A stretch of DNA of 64,000 nt, taken from contig CAJUND010000015.1 of the NCBI GenBank assembly GCA_910587655.1, forward strand, positions 13,773-77,772, read 5' to 3'. Positions 1 to 8,528 of the stretch are shown here, one piece after another. How positions within the stretch are numbered: the stretch's first letter is position 1; each line of letters begins with the position of its first letter. This DNA is from an uncultured Agathobacter sp. Lineage in GTDB: Bacteria > Bacillota > Clostridia > Lachnospirales > Lachnospiraceae. The notes beneath the pieces are model-generated. The model did no database searches. It worked only from the letters and a program-made list of their open reading frames with translations, and was not told the origin of the DNA. The position numbers and the translations under genes are program-made.

Positions 1-386
1 TCAAAAAACGGCTGTATTATAGCTACTGGTGGCGGCAAAGCCATTATCACTGTAAATTCCAACGATGGAAGCGGAGTGCAGGCAACTATTCAGGTGACAG
101 TGAAACCGAAAAAAGTTACCAGATTGGATTTCAATTTTTCAAAACTTGTTTTAAAGAAAAGAACGAAAAAGGCACCGGTTATAAAGGCGAAGACATATCC
201 AACCAATGCGGATAACCGTTCGGTAACTTTTAAGAGCAGCAACAGTAAGATTGTTGCAGTGGATAAGAAAACCGGTAAGCTTTATCCCAAAAAGCAGGAA
301 CAGTTACAATTACCTGTGTAACAAATGATGGTTCAAAATTGAAGAAAACATGTAAAGTTATTGTGAAAAGGTCCTATTTCAAATAG
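1..386 (+). pseudogene. Ig-like (Big_2-type) surface protein, 3' fragment with frameshift
   Basis: The frame is open from the first base, so the 5' part lies outside the window. Two bacterial Ig-like units can be read: the end of one (IITVNSNDGSGVQATIQVTV) and a second containing SVTFKSSNSKIVAVDKKTGK. The second loses its last strands: after a CCC-AAAAA-G stretch near 290 the frame runs to a stop at 321, whereas the next frame continues with AGTVTITCVTNDGS and KLKKTCKVIVK to a stop at 386, exactly the expected end of the fold. One extra A in the run would restore it. Such domains usually sit in cell-surface adhesins or enzymes. Whether the lesion is a mutation or a sequencing error cannot be told here. 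Confidence 0.6.
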
Positions 387-432
387 AAAGTCATTTTAAG
401 AAAATTCTGATACAGTGGCAGAGGGGGAATAT

Positions 433-996
433 ATGGTGATAGCAGTAATTATTTTTGTGGCGTCATTGGTTCTGACATCCAAAATATTAAAGATTATAAA
501 TAGGGGGACAATAGGAACGACCGAGGCTTATTTTAAAAGATCAGTGACGGTTTTTTTCATTATACTTGCTATTTTGGGCTGTTTGACCCAGCCGTTATGG
601 GACAAGGAAGAGGACACTAAGGGGGCTGAAGAAGATGTAATAGAGGCTGGTGAGGATTCTGAAGATATGAAGTATCTGGAAAATAATGATTATTATGAGG
701 ATGAAGAGTTATGGGCAGAAGATGGGGAAACAGATTATGCAGAATATCTGTTTCTGGACAGCGACAGCCGGTATCTGGAAGAAAGTGATTTAGAAGGACT
801 TGACAAGGAGCTGTTGCGGATTGCCCGCAATGAAATATTCGCACGGCATGGCAGACGGTTTAATAGTGAGGATCTACAGGATTATTTTGATACCTGCAGC
901 TGGTACGAAGGAACCATTGAACCGGAGAATTTTGATGAAGGAATACTAAATGCGTATGAGAAAGCAAATATGAAGTTTATTAAGGAACATGAATAA
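433..996 (+). CDS. Membrane-anchored YARHG-domain protein
   Basis: A 187-residue protein. ATG 433 is preferred because GAGGGGG lies just upstream; a GTG at 415 is in frame. Two hydrophobic segments lie at the N-terminus (about residues 1-18 and 40-53). A very acidic linker follows, then a C-terminal YARHG domain, recognised from RNEIFARHGRRF, a YF pair and the WYEG motif with the NFDEG/LNAYEKANMKFI tail. YARHG domains are extracellular modules of unknown exact role in many Firmicutes surface proteins. The acidic linker suggests an exposed spacer. The function is not known. Confidence 0.75.
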   Translation: MVIAVIIFVASLVLTSKILKIINRGTIGTTEAYFKRSVTVFFIILAILGCLTQPLWDKEEDTKGAEEDVIEAGEDSEDMKYLENNDYYEDEELWAEDGETDYAEYLFLDSDSRYLEESDLEGLDKELLRIARNEIFARHGRRFNSEDLQDYFDTCSWYEGTIEPENFDEGILNAYEKANMKFIKEHE

Positions 997-1040
997 AGAC
1001 AAGGGAATCGTGAGAACTGCGGAGACTGTGGCGTTCTGGC

Positions 1041-1295
1041 TTAGTAAGGTATATCATCAAAAAAATCTTCAATGGGTTTTTCCAATACTTTGGAAAGCCC
1101 GCACAGCTCCATATTTGTCACGGTTCGGCTTCCATCTTCAATATGCGAGATAGAGTCACGGCAGATATAGACGGCTTCCGTTTCCAGTCGGTCGGAAAGT
1201 GCCTGCTGGCTTAGTTTCTGCTCTTGACGGAACTGTTTCAGTCTGGAACCGATCATGTTGCATTTTTGGGTGGTGGTTGTGGTTAGCCGTTTCAT
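1041..1295 (-). CDS. XRE-family helix-turn-helix regulator
   Basis: An 84-residue protein with an HTH_3 DNA-binding domain: IGSRLKQFRQEQKLSQQALSD, then a recognition region followed by ISHIEDGSRTVT. The C-terminus (LSKVLEKPIEDFFDD) is typical of single-domain XRE repressors. It is transcribed towards the YARHG gene, stopping about 45 bases beyond that gene's stop. An AGGAG lies about 13 bases upstream of the chosen ATG, so Met14 (NMIGSRLKQF) is a possible alternative start. Its target is unknown. Confidence 0.7.
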   Translation of the reverse strand: MKRLTTTTTQKCNMIGSRLKQFRQEQKLSQQALSDRLETEAVYICRDSISHIEDGSRTVTNMELCGLSKVLEKPIEDFFDDIPY

Positions 1296-1630
1296 TGGAT
1301 GGGAGGTACTCCTTTTACATATATTGATTCCTATTTTAGGTTGAGAGAAGATGTTCTCTCAACCAATTGGTGGTTTTGCAAAAATGTAATGGAAAAAAGA
1401 TGGGAAATAAAGGAAATGATGTAATGGAGGAGTTTGGGGTAAATTTTCTTGAAATTGAGGTGCGGTTGCATCTTAGATGTCTATTTTATGATATTAAGTT
1501 GGGAAAAATAAAAGCGAAAACAGATGAGCTTGATAATGTAAACAACTTATCAGTATAAGAAAGGCAAATAGGAGTTTAACATCTTAAAAGTGAATTTAAA
1601 TATTTGACAATTTAGATAGGGGTTTTGTGA
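1296..1630. other. Gene-poor stretch before the zinc-ribbon genes
   Basis: No convincing gene. A 63-codon frame at 1367-1558 has low-complexity Lys/Glu/Leu composition, no good ribosome binding site and no recognised motif. A TTGACA at about 1604 is a possible -35 element for the gene at 1631, but no good -10 is visible. Confidence 0.4.
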
Positions 1631-2095
1631 ATGACAAAGTACAATATTATAGGTATAGAAATAGAGGTGCCTACATCGACAGAAAACTATATAACAATTA
1701 GCAATAGAATGAAGAACTGTTATCAGAACTTTGATAGCGAATTTAATAAATGGTATAGCCTGCAGGGAAGCTGTGCAAATGTCTTCAATAACTATGAAGA
1801 TCTCTGCGATAAATTTTTGCTCCCCATTATTGATAAAGGAATTGAAATATTAAATGAGCAAGGGATATATTTTATCAATCGTGAAATTTTTCATCGCGAA
1901 TATTTTGGAGATAGTGATGAAGAACTTTATGATGCGATAATTTCTATGATGAATGAAATTTATGATATTGAGGAGGAAAGACAGGATGCAAAGGAATATA
2001 GAACGAATCGTAAAGAACTGCGTGGAAAATGGGTTGGTGGAGGCTTTGGTGTTGGAGGAGCTATTAAAGGAGCGGTAAAAGCTGGCGCAGGCTAA
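1631..2095 (+). CDS. N-terminal part of a split zinc-ribbon protein
   Basis: Codes for 154 residues and ends in a Gly/Ala stretch (GGGFGVGGAIKGAVKAGAG) followed at once by a stop. The next frame is open across this point and continues as AKKASAFSEYKS into the gene at 2160. Removing one G from GCAGGCTAAG (about 2088-2096) would join the two into one protein of roughly 660 residues. Clostridial zinc-ribbon proteins with this plan (helical N-terminus, glycine-rich hydrophobic hairpin, long helical middle, C-terminal ribbons) support one ancestral gene. The glycine-rich segment may interact with membranes. Function unknown. Confidence 0.6.
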   Translation: MTKYNIIGIEIEVPTSTENYITISNRMKNCYQNFDSEFNKWYSLQGSCANVFNNYEDLCDKFLLPIIDKGIEILNEQGIYFINREIFHREYFGDSDEELYDAIISMMNEIYDIEEERQDAKEYRTNRKELRGKWVGGGFGVGGAIKGAVKAGAG

Positions 2096-2159
2096 GAAAG
2101 CATCCGCATTCTCTGAATATAAATCTATAGTAAGAAATAGAACAAAAAATGCAATTGAT

Positions 2160-3683
2160 TTGACTGTTAAAGCAGTTATGATATGCATACAAACAAATAC
2201 AAAATGTAAGTTTGATTATATAATTGATGATATTGTTCCGGAAACGGCGAAGGCAAAGGCCATAATGGATAATTTTGCAAATGGACGAATTCCGGATGAT
2301 AAAAAGCCCGAGTCATTAGTGTTTGCATTAAAAAATGCCCCAATGGATTTGGATATTTATAGAACAATATGGGTGGAATATGGCGATGAAAGTGGTGATT
2401 TAAGAAAAATGGCAGAATATTTCGGGGTGCCATTAAGTGAACACGTCATATCATTGGTAAAGACTTATAGTGAAGAAGTCTATTTGAAAAACTGCAAAGA
2501 ATATGAGGATGCATTGAATCCTATTTTTGCAGCAATAAAAATAGAACAAAATATAATCAATACTCGCAATGAAATAATAGAATTTTGTAATAAGCAGGAC
2601 ATTCAAATCGATAATATTGATGTTGTAAAAAAATGTGACTCTATACTGGAGTATATTGAAAATGAGCTTTGTACTGTAAATGGTGTCAAATATGAATCAA
2701 GACAGATTGCAGAAGAAATCAAACAGGATAGAGATAGGTTTTACAGCTTTTTGCAGGACAAAAAATTAAGTACAGATAATTTGTTTGAAGAGTTGTGTAA
2801 AATTGAATTTGAATCGGATTTATATAAAAACAAGTTAGAGGATCTGTTTAAGGAGGAGATACAGCTAAGGGATTCATTGAAAATATCCTCTAATTTGAAA
2901 AGTATAATGACCAAATATTTTCCCGATGTCACAACAAAACTTGGAAATATAGAATTTGCAAGATTGAATAATTCTTTGGAACAAAAGGAAGGGACTATTA
3001 GAGATATAACCCATATGCCGGAATATGAAATGCCTATTATGTTAATAAATTTTACAACATCTGGAAAATCTGGTATTTTGCTTACGAACTTATCACTGAG
3101 AATATATAATAAAGGTTTGTTATCTTCTTTGAGCAATTTTGTGAATTTCGATGATATTAATGATGTTAATGGGTTGATTTGTTGTGGTCAAAATAAGTAT
3201 TTTATAGATACGGTGAAAGGTAGATTTGAGTTTACGATTAAATCAGGGTTAAGTATCAAAGAGCAAAACTTACTTTGCCATTTTCTGCAGGAAAGCATAT
3301 TCATTATAAAAAATCTGCAAATATCAGAACGCATGAACTTAAAATGGATTGATTTTGATAGCCTGAAATGTGTCTGTGGAACACTTCTTCCCAAAGGAAC
3401 TAATATATGTCCTTTATGTTTTAAAATTTATACTGTAAAGGGTGAATTTGTTGATACTATTACGTGCAAAAATTGTGGGAACAGGATTCAGATTGGGAAA
3501 AAATTTTGTAATAGGTGTGGCAAAAGTGTGACGGATAAAGAGACGGACACTTTGAATGATAAGTTTTCTTTAAAAGACTCAGGGCAGTTTTGCCCAAGAT
3601 GTGGAAATTTAGTAATGGTTGGTAAGAAATTTTGCAATCAGTGTGGAACTCCGCTAGGAAAGGTGGAAAATAATCATGAGTAA
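2160..3683 (+). CDS. C-terminal part of split protein, with three zinc-ribbon pairs
   Basis: Codes for 507 residues from a TTG chosen only because the frame is open there; the frame extends upstream without a good start, which fits a frameshifted continuation of the gene at 1631. The middle part is Lys/Glu-rich and probably helical. A domain at about residues 280-390 (FTTSGKSGILLTNLSLRIYN) resembles PH-like domains in such proteins. Cys pairs follow: CVCG with CPLC, CKNCG with CNRCG, and CPRCG with CNQCG, typical zinc ribbons. It overlaps the next gene by 8 bases, so the two are probably co-transcribed. Role unknown. Confidence 0.65.
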   Translation: MTVKAVMICIQTNTKCKFDYIIDDIVPETAKAKAIMDNFANGRIPDDKKPESLVFALKNAPMDLDIYRTIWVEYGDESGDLRKMAEYFGVPLSEHVISLVKTYSEEVYLKNCKEYEDALNPIFAAIKIEQNIINTRNEIIEFCNKQDIQIDNIDVVKKCDSILEYIENELCTVNGVKYESRQIAEEIKQDRDRFYSFLQDKKLSTDNLFEELCKIEFESDLYKNKLEDLFKEEIQLRDSLKISSNLKSIMTKYFPDVTTKLGNIEFARLNNSLEQKEGTIRDITHMPEYEMPIMLINFTTSGKSGILLTNLSLRIYNKGLLSSLSNFVNFDDINDVNGLICCGQNKYFIDTVKGRFEFTIKSGLSIKEQNLLCHFLQESIFIIKNLQISERMNLKWIDFDSLKCVCGTLLPKGTNICPLCFKIYTVKGEFVDTITCKNCGNRIQIGKKFCNRCGKSVTDKETDTLNDKFSLKDSGQFCPRCGNLVMVGKKFCNQCGTPLGKVENNHE

Positions 3684-4035
3684 ATATTGTATAAAATGTG
3701 GAGCGGAACTAGAGGATAATGCAATGTTTTGTGATGATTGTGGAGCACAGCAAATGATGCAGTCAGCACCGATAAAAGAAGTTGCTTCTAATCAAGTAAA
3801 AATGAGTAATGCAGATAATAAAAAGATGAAAGAGTCTGGATATGGCATTGCATCTCTGGTTTTAGGAATTATAAGTGTGCTCACATTGGGAGCGCTTTTC
3901 TTGCCGGAACTTTTGGGCATTATTTTTGGTATTTGTGGTCTTCGAGATAAATCTAAGAAAACAAGTTTGGCATTAACAGGATTAATCTTATCTATTGTTG
4001 CGACAGTGTTGTTAGTAATAGTTTTGATAGTATGA
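3676..4035 (+). CDS. Zinc-ribbon and two-TM DUF4190-type membrane protein
   Basis: A 119-residue protein. Residues 1-25 hold a zinc ribbon (CIKCGAEL, then CDDCGAQ). A polar linker leads to two membrane segments: GIASLVLGIISVLTLGALF running into ELLGIIFGICGL, then LALTGLILSIVATVLLVIVL. The Gly-rich paired segments are characteristic of DUF4190 proteins. It overlaps the preceding zinc-ribbon gene and probably works at the membrane with it. The family has no established biochemical function. Confidence 0.75.
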   Translation: MSKYCIKCGAELEDNAMFCDDCGAQQMMQSAPIKEVASNQVKMSNADNKKMKESGYGIASLVLGIISVLTLGALFLPELLGIIFGICGLRDKSKKTSLALTGLILSIVATVLLVIVLIV

Positions 4036-4043
4036 GTAATTTT

Positions 4044-4280
4044 TTAAAGTATGGAAATTACTCCAAAGACCCTCTGCCAAAGCATGTTGAGTTCCTCGCC
4101 AACTTCCTCAGGGATATATGTTTTTCTCGACCTTAAAGACTCGATGCCTTTCAAGAGTTCTGCATCTATTTCTTCAAGGCTCATGCCCTCTATGGAAGTA
4201 GGATTATTAGCTGGGAGATGGAGGTCAAGGGGCATTCCCCTGGTAAGTGCAATTTGGATATAGAGCAGCTGGATAGCGCT
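4044..4280 (-). pseudogene. RelB/DinJ-type antitoxin remnant (N-terminus missing)
   Basis: The minus strand reads SAIQLLYIQIALTRGMPLDL, matching the middle of RelB/DinJ antitoxins (ribbon-helix-helix end, then the conserved RG-(I/M)-P segment). It continues into an acidic C-terminal tail. An in-frame stop lies immediately upstream, so the DNA-binding N-terminus is lost. No RelE/YafQ toxin gene follows. It is best seen as the relic of a toxin-antitoxin module. Translation from the internal Met at 4235 would give a 63-residue peptide of doubtful function. Confidence 0.5.
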
Positions 4281-4554
4281 TTATCAAAGGAAAACTTTGC
4301 AATTCCTATCATCCCACGATAAAATCGCCTCATAACAACATAAGAGAAATGTCCTAATTCATCATGTTTGCAAACCAGCAGGCAGGAGGTTATGGTATTC
4401 GTATAAAGTATGGGAAACCATGCATATATCCCATTTTAAGAATAAAATTTGTTTGGAATACAAAGGAGGATTTTGGTTCAAATCATTTTATAGCCGCCAC
4501 TACCACCAATAGTAACATCACTTCATATTATCTCAAAAGAAACAAGTAAATTTA
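4281..4554. other. Stretch without a recognised gene
   Basis: About 270 bases between the antitoxin remnant and the HigB-type promoter. A 61-codon frame at 4364-4549 has no ribosome binding site and no recognisable domain; it is treated as chance. Confidence 0.4.
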
Positions 4555-4604
4555 TTGACAGTAAGTGCATATCATGTTAGTATTAATTAACCAAATGGTT
4601 AATT
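4555..4604 (+). promoter_or_regulatory. Promoter and palindromic operator of the HigBA-type module
   Basis: TTGACA at 4555-4560 and TAGTAT at 4578-4583 are separated by 17 bases, a good sigma-A promoter. Directly downstream lies a perfect 8-base inverted repeat, AATTAACC (4585-4592) and GGTTAATT (4597-4604), separated by AAAT. Antitoxins of this class usually repress their own operon, so the palindrome is the likely operator (inference). Confidence 0.65.
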
Positions 4605-4624
4605 GATGGGGCGGTGATACATGC

Positions 4625-4963
4625 TTGAAAATAACATATGCCAACAGTAAAGTGGAAAAATACTTTACTGATTATGCAAAAATGCAAAGAAAACTGCCGG
4701 CGGACTGGGTGAGAACGATAAAAAAACATATGAACCGGCTGGAGGCAGCAGAGTGTTTTGGTGATTTTCTGAAACTCGGTCTGGGAAAGCCGGAACAGCT
4801 TACCGGGTATGAACGTATAAGATATTCTTTACACGTGGCACCTCATGTAAGACTGATTATAGAGCCTGATGCCACTGGTGATACAATAACAATTTGTACA
4901 GAAATAGAAGTGGAAGGAGTAAGTGATTACCATGGAAGTAAAGAAAACTGGTATATCCCGTGA
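4625..4963 (+). CDS. higB: HigB/RelE-like toxin of a type II toxin-antitoxin module
   Basis: A 112-residue protein with TTG start. It has the small RelE/ParE fold pattern: an N-terminal basic helix region (FTDYAKMQRKLPADWVRTIK), then GLGKPEQLTGYERIRYSLHV and a C-terminal strand RLIIEP...ITICTEIEV. HigB toxins are ribosome-dependent mRNA interferases; activity here is inferred from fold and gene order only. The toxin gene comes first and overlaps the antitoxin gene by about 30 bases, the usual order for higBA. A promoter with palindrome lies just upstream. Confidence 0.65.
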   Translation: MKITYANSKVEKYFTDYAKMQRKLPADWVRTIKKHMNRLEAAECFGDFLKLGLGKPEQLTGYERIRYSLHVAPHVRLIIEPDATGDTITICTEIEVEGVSDYHGSKENWYIP

Positions 4964-6023
4964 TTTGATTATACATCCGGGTGAAACGATTGCAGATTTA
5001 CTGGAAGAGCGGGGAATCACCCAGTCGGAGCTTGCGGCAAGAACCGACGTATCTCCGGCATATGTGAGTAATGTTATTGCAGGAAAGAAAGATATTTCCG
5101 TGAATTTTGCCTTTGCACTTGAGTACGCGTTTGGTGTTCCCAAATCTTTCTGGCTGAATTTACAGGCAAATTATGATGCTGAATTACTTAATGCAAACGA
5201 GGCCCAGACAATTACGGAGGAAGAGAAAACAGCAAGGGAATCATTGAAGGATGTTGTTAAATATCTAAGAAAGACAGGGAAAATTCCTGTCGGTGAAAAA
5301 AAGGCTGCCTCTATTATATCTTTGAGAAAAGTGCTGCAGATTAGTAATATTGCAAATTTGAAAAACATAGTTCCTGTGGGAGCGTTTCGGATGGCAGCAA
5401 AACCTGCGGTTGATCCGTATGTACTGGGGGCATGGATTCGTCTGTGTCAGCTTGCCGGGGAGAACAGGGGTATTGATACTTCTTTTAACGAAAAGAAGAT
5501 TGATGAGCTTACAGATGAAATAAAAGAGATAATGTGTAGCAGGGATGCAAATATCCAAAGAGAATTACAGGAAATAATGGCGGAATACGGCATCATTTTT
5601 TCAATAGTAAGAAATTTCAGGGGAGCGCCCGTACAAGGGTATATTTCCAGAAAAAATGACGGAGCTTATCAGATGGTTCTGACGATACGCGGGTCATATG
5701 CTGATATTTTCTGGTTTTCGTTATTTCATGAATTAGGGCATATATTTAATGGCGATATTGGAAAAACGGCACGATTTATTGATGACGGCTGTAACAGGGC
5801 GCAGGAGGCTGCCGCTGATTTGTTCGCACAAAATAAGCTGATTTCTCAGGCCGCATATATGGAATTTCTGTCTTCCGGGGATTTTAGCATTGGATCTATT
5901 ACTGCTTTTGCCAGAACACAAAAAGTTATGCCATATATTGTAATTGGACGGCTGCAGAAAGAAAAAAGGCTGGACTACCGTTGTTTCAGTGAATATAAAT
6001 TGCGGTATAAATGGTCTGAATAA
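4932..6023 (+). CDS. higA: HigA-type antitoxin fused to ImmA/IrrE metallopeptidase
   Basis: A 363-residue protein from ATG 4932; a GTG at 4923 is in frame but sits too close to the AAGGAG at 4914. Residues 1-75 are a HigA-type HTH: HPGETIADLLEERGITQSELA, then VSPAYVSNVIAGKKDIS. The C-terminal half is an ImmA/IrrE (M78) metallopeptidase domain with HELGH (His266, Glu267, His270) and a downstream EAAADLFA glutamate as likely third zinc ligand. ImmA-type proteases cleave repressors, so a DNA-binding antitoxin with its own protease suggests stress- or self-controlled proteolysis. Such fusions occur in other Firmicutes; the mechanism is inference. Confidence 0.75.
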   Translation: MEVKKTGISRDLIIHPGETIADLLEERGITQSELAARTDVSPAYVSNVIAGKKDISVNFAFALEYAFGVPKSFWLNLQANYDAELLNANEAQTITEEEKTARESLKDVVKYLRKTGKIPVGEKKAASIISLRKVLQISNIANLKNIVPVGAFRMAAKPAVDPYVLGAWIRLCQLAGENRGIDTSFNEKKIDELTDEIKEIMCSRDANIQRELQEIMAEYGIIFSIVRNFRGAPVQGYISRKNDGAYQMVLTIRGSYADIFWFSLFHELGHIFNGDIGKTARFIDDGCNRAQEAAADLFAQNKLISQAAYMEFLSSGDFSIGSITAFARTQKVMPYIVIGRLQKEKRLDYRCFSEYKLRYKWSE

Positions 6024-6065
6024 AAGATTAGTCCTCGCATAAAGAAAACACTGTGGAGGTGCATG

Positions 6066-7658
6066 ATGGGAATCTATCTGAATCCGGGACCTGACAAATT
6101 TGAAAGAGCGGTCAGTTCCGAAATATATGTTGATAAAACAGGGCTGATAGCAGAAACAAACAGGGTTCTTGGTACGGAGCAGTGCTATGTCTGTATCAGC
6201 AGACCGAGGAGATTCGGAAAGTCCATGGCGGCGAATATGCTTACTGCCTACTATGAAAAGGGTTACGATTCTTCGGAACTTTTTGCACCTTATAAAATTT
6301 CCCAAAGCGCTGATTATAAAAAATACCAGAACCAGTTTCAGGTTATTGCATTAAATATGCAAAATGCCATGAGCAGGACAAAAACCGTGGAATCCATGCT
6401 GGCATATATCCAGAAGGAAGTAATCTGCGACCTGCAGGAATCTTATCCGGAGTTTGTTTTACAAAATTATTCTGTTTTAAGTGCTGCCCTGGAACGGTTG
6501 TACAGTAAAACAAAAGAAAAATTTATTTTTATTATTGATGAATGGGACTGTATTTTTCGGGATAAGAGGATTACCGACGAGGAACAAGAGAAGTATCTGG
6601 ATTTTTTAAGGGATCTTCTGAAAGATAATGGATATACTGCGCTTGCATATATGACGGGGATTTTACCCGTAAAAAAATATGGAACACATTCAGCATTAAA
6701 TATGTTTGAAGAGTATTCCATGACGGTACCGCTGCAGTTTGCTGAATATGCTGGTTTTACAGAACAGGAAGTGCATTCCCTTTGTGCTTCTTATGGAATT
6801 GACGTTGGGAAGATGGAACTGTGGTATGACGGGTACACACTGGGAAACATTCCCCACGTATATAATCCCCGTTCGGTGACAGCGGCAGTGCTTTCTGGAA
6901 GTTTTGAAAGCTACTGGACAAAAACTGAAACTTATGAAGCCCTAAAGATATATATCGAAATGAATTTCGACGGTTTGAAGGATGCTGTTATTCGTATGCT
7001 TGCGGGCGAACCGGTGACGGTCAATCCGGCGAAATTCCAGAATGATATGAAAACCTTCCGGACAAAAGATGATGTTCTTACACTTTTGGTTCATTTGGGA
7101 TATCTTGCATATAAAAAGGAACACTCTCAGGTTTATATTCCAAATGGTGAAGTGCGGGGGGAATTTTTAAATGCAGTTGAGGGTGAATACTGGAAGGAAG
7201 TTGTTCAGCTTATCCAGGGATCGGAAGAACTTTTAAGGGCGACCTGGAACATGGATACAGCGCGGATGGAAGAAATCATTGATAAGGTTCACATGAACCA
7301 GACTTCAATTTTGAAATATAATGATGAAAATTCACTGGCATGTGTTATTTCACTGGCATATTACAGTGCAGTAAATTATTATACAAAGATTAGGGAACTG
7401 CCTGCAGGCCGGGGGTTTGCGGATATTGTTTATATTCCCAAAAAGAACATCGATAAACCGGTTCTTGTAATTGAATTAAAATACAACCACTCAGCAGCAG
7501 GTGCAATACAGCAGATTAAGGATAAAAAATATGTTTCCGCACTTCAGGGATATAGCGGGGATATATTGCTGGTTGGAATTAATTATGATAAGAAATCAAA
7601 AAGACACCAGTGTGTGGCAGAGAAGTTTCAATTTAATGATAGCAAAGAGGATAAATAG
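6066..7658 (+). CDS. AAA-ATPase-like protein with C-terminal PD-(D/E)XK nuclease-like domain
   Basis: A 530-residue protein; ATG 6066 is favoured over 6063 by spacing from GGAGG. The N-terminus (IYLNP..F....SEIYVDKTGLI) and Walker A-like SRPRRFGKS define the AAA-ATPase-like family PF09820. Walker B is FIFIIDEWD. The C-terminus has GRGFADIVYIP followed by VLVIELKYN, the D...ExK signature of PDDEXK_9 (PF08011). The family is expanded in gut Clostridia and Bacteroidetes, with no settled function; defence or mobile-element roles have been suggested. A close paralogue lies at 40177. It follows the HigBA module by about 40 bases. Confidence 0.85.
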   Translation: MGIYLNPGPDKFERAVSSEIYVDKTGLIAETNRVLGTEQCYVCISRPRRFGKSMAANMLTAYYEKGYDSSELFAPYKISQSADYKKYQNQFQVIALNMQNAMSRTKTVESMLAYIQKEVICDLQESYPEFVLQNYSVLSAALERLYSKTKEKFIFIIDEWDCIFRDKRITDEEQEKYLDFLRDLLKDNGYTALAYMTGILPVKKYGTHSALNMFEEYSMTVPLQFAEYAGFTEQEVHSLCASYGIDVGKMELWYDGYTLGNIPHVYNPRSVTAAVLSGSFESYWTKTETYEALKIYIEMNFDGLKDAVIRMLAGEPVTVNPAKFQNDMKTFRTKDDVLTLLVHLGYLAYKKEHSQVYIPNGEVRGEFLNAVEGEYWKEVVQLIQGSEELLRATWNMDTARMEEIIDKVHMNQTSILKYNDENSLACVISLAYYSAVNYYTKIRELPAGRGFADIVYIPKKNIDKPVLVIELKYNHSAAGAIQQIKDKKYVSALQGYSGDILLVGINYDKKSKRHQCVAEKFQFNDSKEDK

Positions 7659-7674
7659 CCTGAATAACGGATAT

Positions 7675-8241
7675 TCACCCCCTGCCCAAAACCGCCGCAT
7701 ACCTTACCCTCCCCTTCTTCACCTTCACCAAAATATCCAGGAAATCCCCTTCACAGAATTTCCGTGAAGGGGAATCCATACTGTCAAGTTTGATTTTTTC
7801 TGTACGGAATACCTCTTCCATAAAATCATAATAATGGACGGTTAAAGTCTGTCCCCTATAGTTAAACACCTTGCTGACATATGCCTTTTCCACAGTCAGC
7901 CCTTCTTCCCGGACACCCCATCCGGTCTCTGAACGCATTCTTATTTTATCAATACCAAACATAAGTACAAAAAACCCGGTAAATACAGCCAGCGTAATAA
8001 GAAGAACAATGCCGGAACCGGATTTCTGTTCTGCCGGGGTTTTTATAAAGCTGTATATAAGTACCAGGAAAATAACAATATAAATAATTCCAGTTTTCTT
8101 AAGAGATTTCATCCAGAGCTTTTTTCTTACATCTTTTCCGGCAGGTATGCGGTTCTGGGGGCTGCGCAGAATCATTCTGATATCTTCTGTAAGTGTTTTA
8201 CCGTGTGCACGGTTTCCGGCAGCAGTATCTGATAAATTCAT
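7675..8241 (-). CDS. Two-TM membrane protein of unknown function
   Basis: Start at 8241 (MNLSDTAAGN) is chosen because CGGAGAA lies 8 bases upstream; the frame is open to 8331. The 188-residue product has two adjacent hydrophobic segments (TGIIYIVIFLVLIYSFI and IVLLITLAVFTGFFVLMFGI). A C-terminal soluble region follows, including GQTLTVHYYDFMEEVFRTEKI and EGDFLDILVKVKKGRVRYA. It resembles DUF3592-like small membrane proteins in layout, but I do not assign it. It is convergent with the AAA-ATPase gene. Confidence 0.65.
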   Translation of the reverse strand: MNLSDTAAGNRAHGKTLTEDIRMILRSPQNRIPAGKDVRKKLWMKSLKKTGIIYIVIFLVLIYSFIKTPAEQKSGSGIVLLITLAVFTGFFVLMFGIDKIRMRSETGWGVREEGLTVEKAYVSKVFNYRGQTLTVHYYDFMEEVFRTEKIKLDSMDSPSRKFCEGDFLDILVKVKKGRVRYAAVLGRG

Positions 8242-8528
8242 TTGTAATTTCTCCGTTCTTTTTTTGTTACCGCCAAAATAATATGCCGTTAGTTTTTGAT
8301 TGGTGTTGCTGGCGCGCAGTATAGTGTGCATTTTCCAACTATTCTATCATATATCATTTATACCAGCAAGGAATTCCTTTCCCACAGCCAAAATCATTAT
8401 TGAACATCACATCATGTATCTGATATTTTTTCTGTATATCTGGTATATATTCTCAGGCTCTGCAGGTACAATCAAAGAAAATGAATGAGAAGATATATTG
8501 ATGGAAAAAGTCAGGAGGTTAAACCAGG

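Noticed and set aside
1367..1558. 63-codon plus-strand frame
   Set aside because: Low-complexity sequence without start signals; kept only as a note on a gene-poor stretch.
4364..4549. 61-codon plus-strand frame before HigB
   Set aside because: No ribosome binding site, no motif and an unusual composition; the region reads better as non-coding.
5733..6305. 190-codon minus-strand frame across HigA and AAA-ATPase genes
   Set aside because: It overlaps the conserved HELGH and Walker A coding regions on the other strand and has no recognisable motif.
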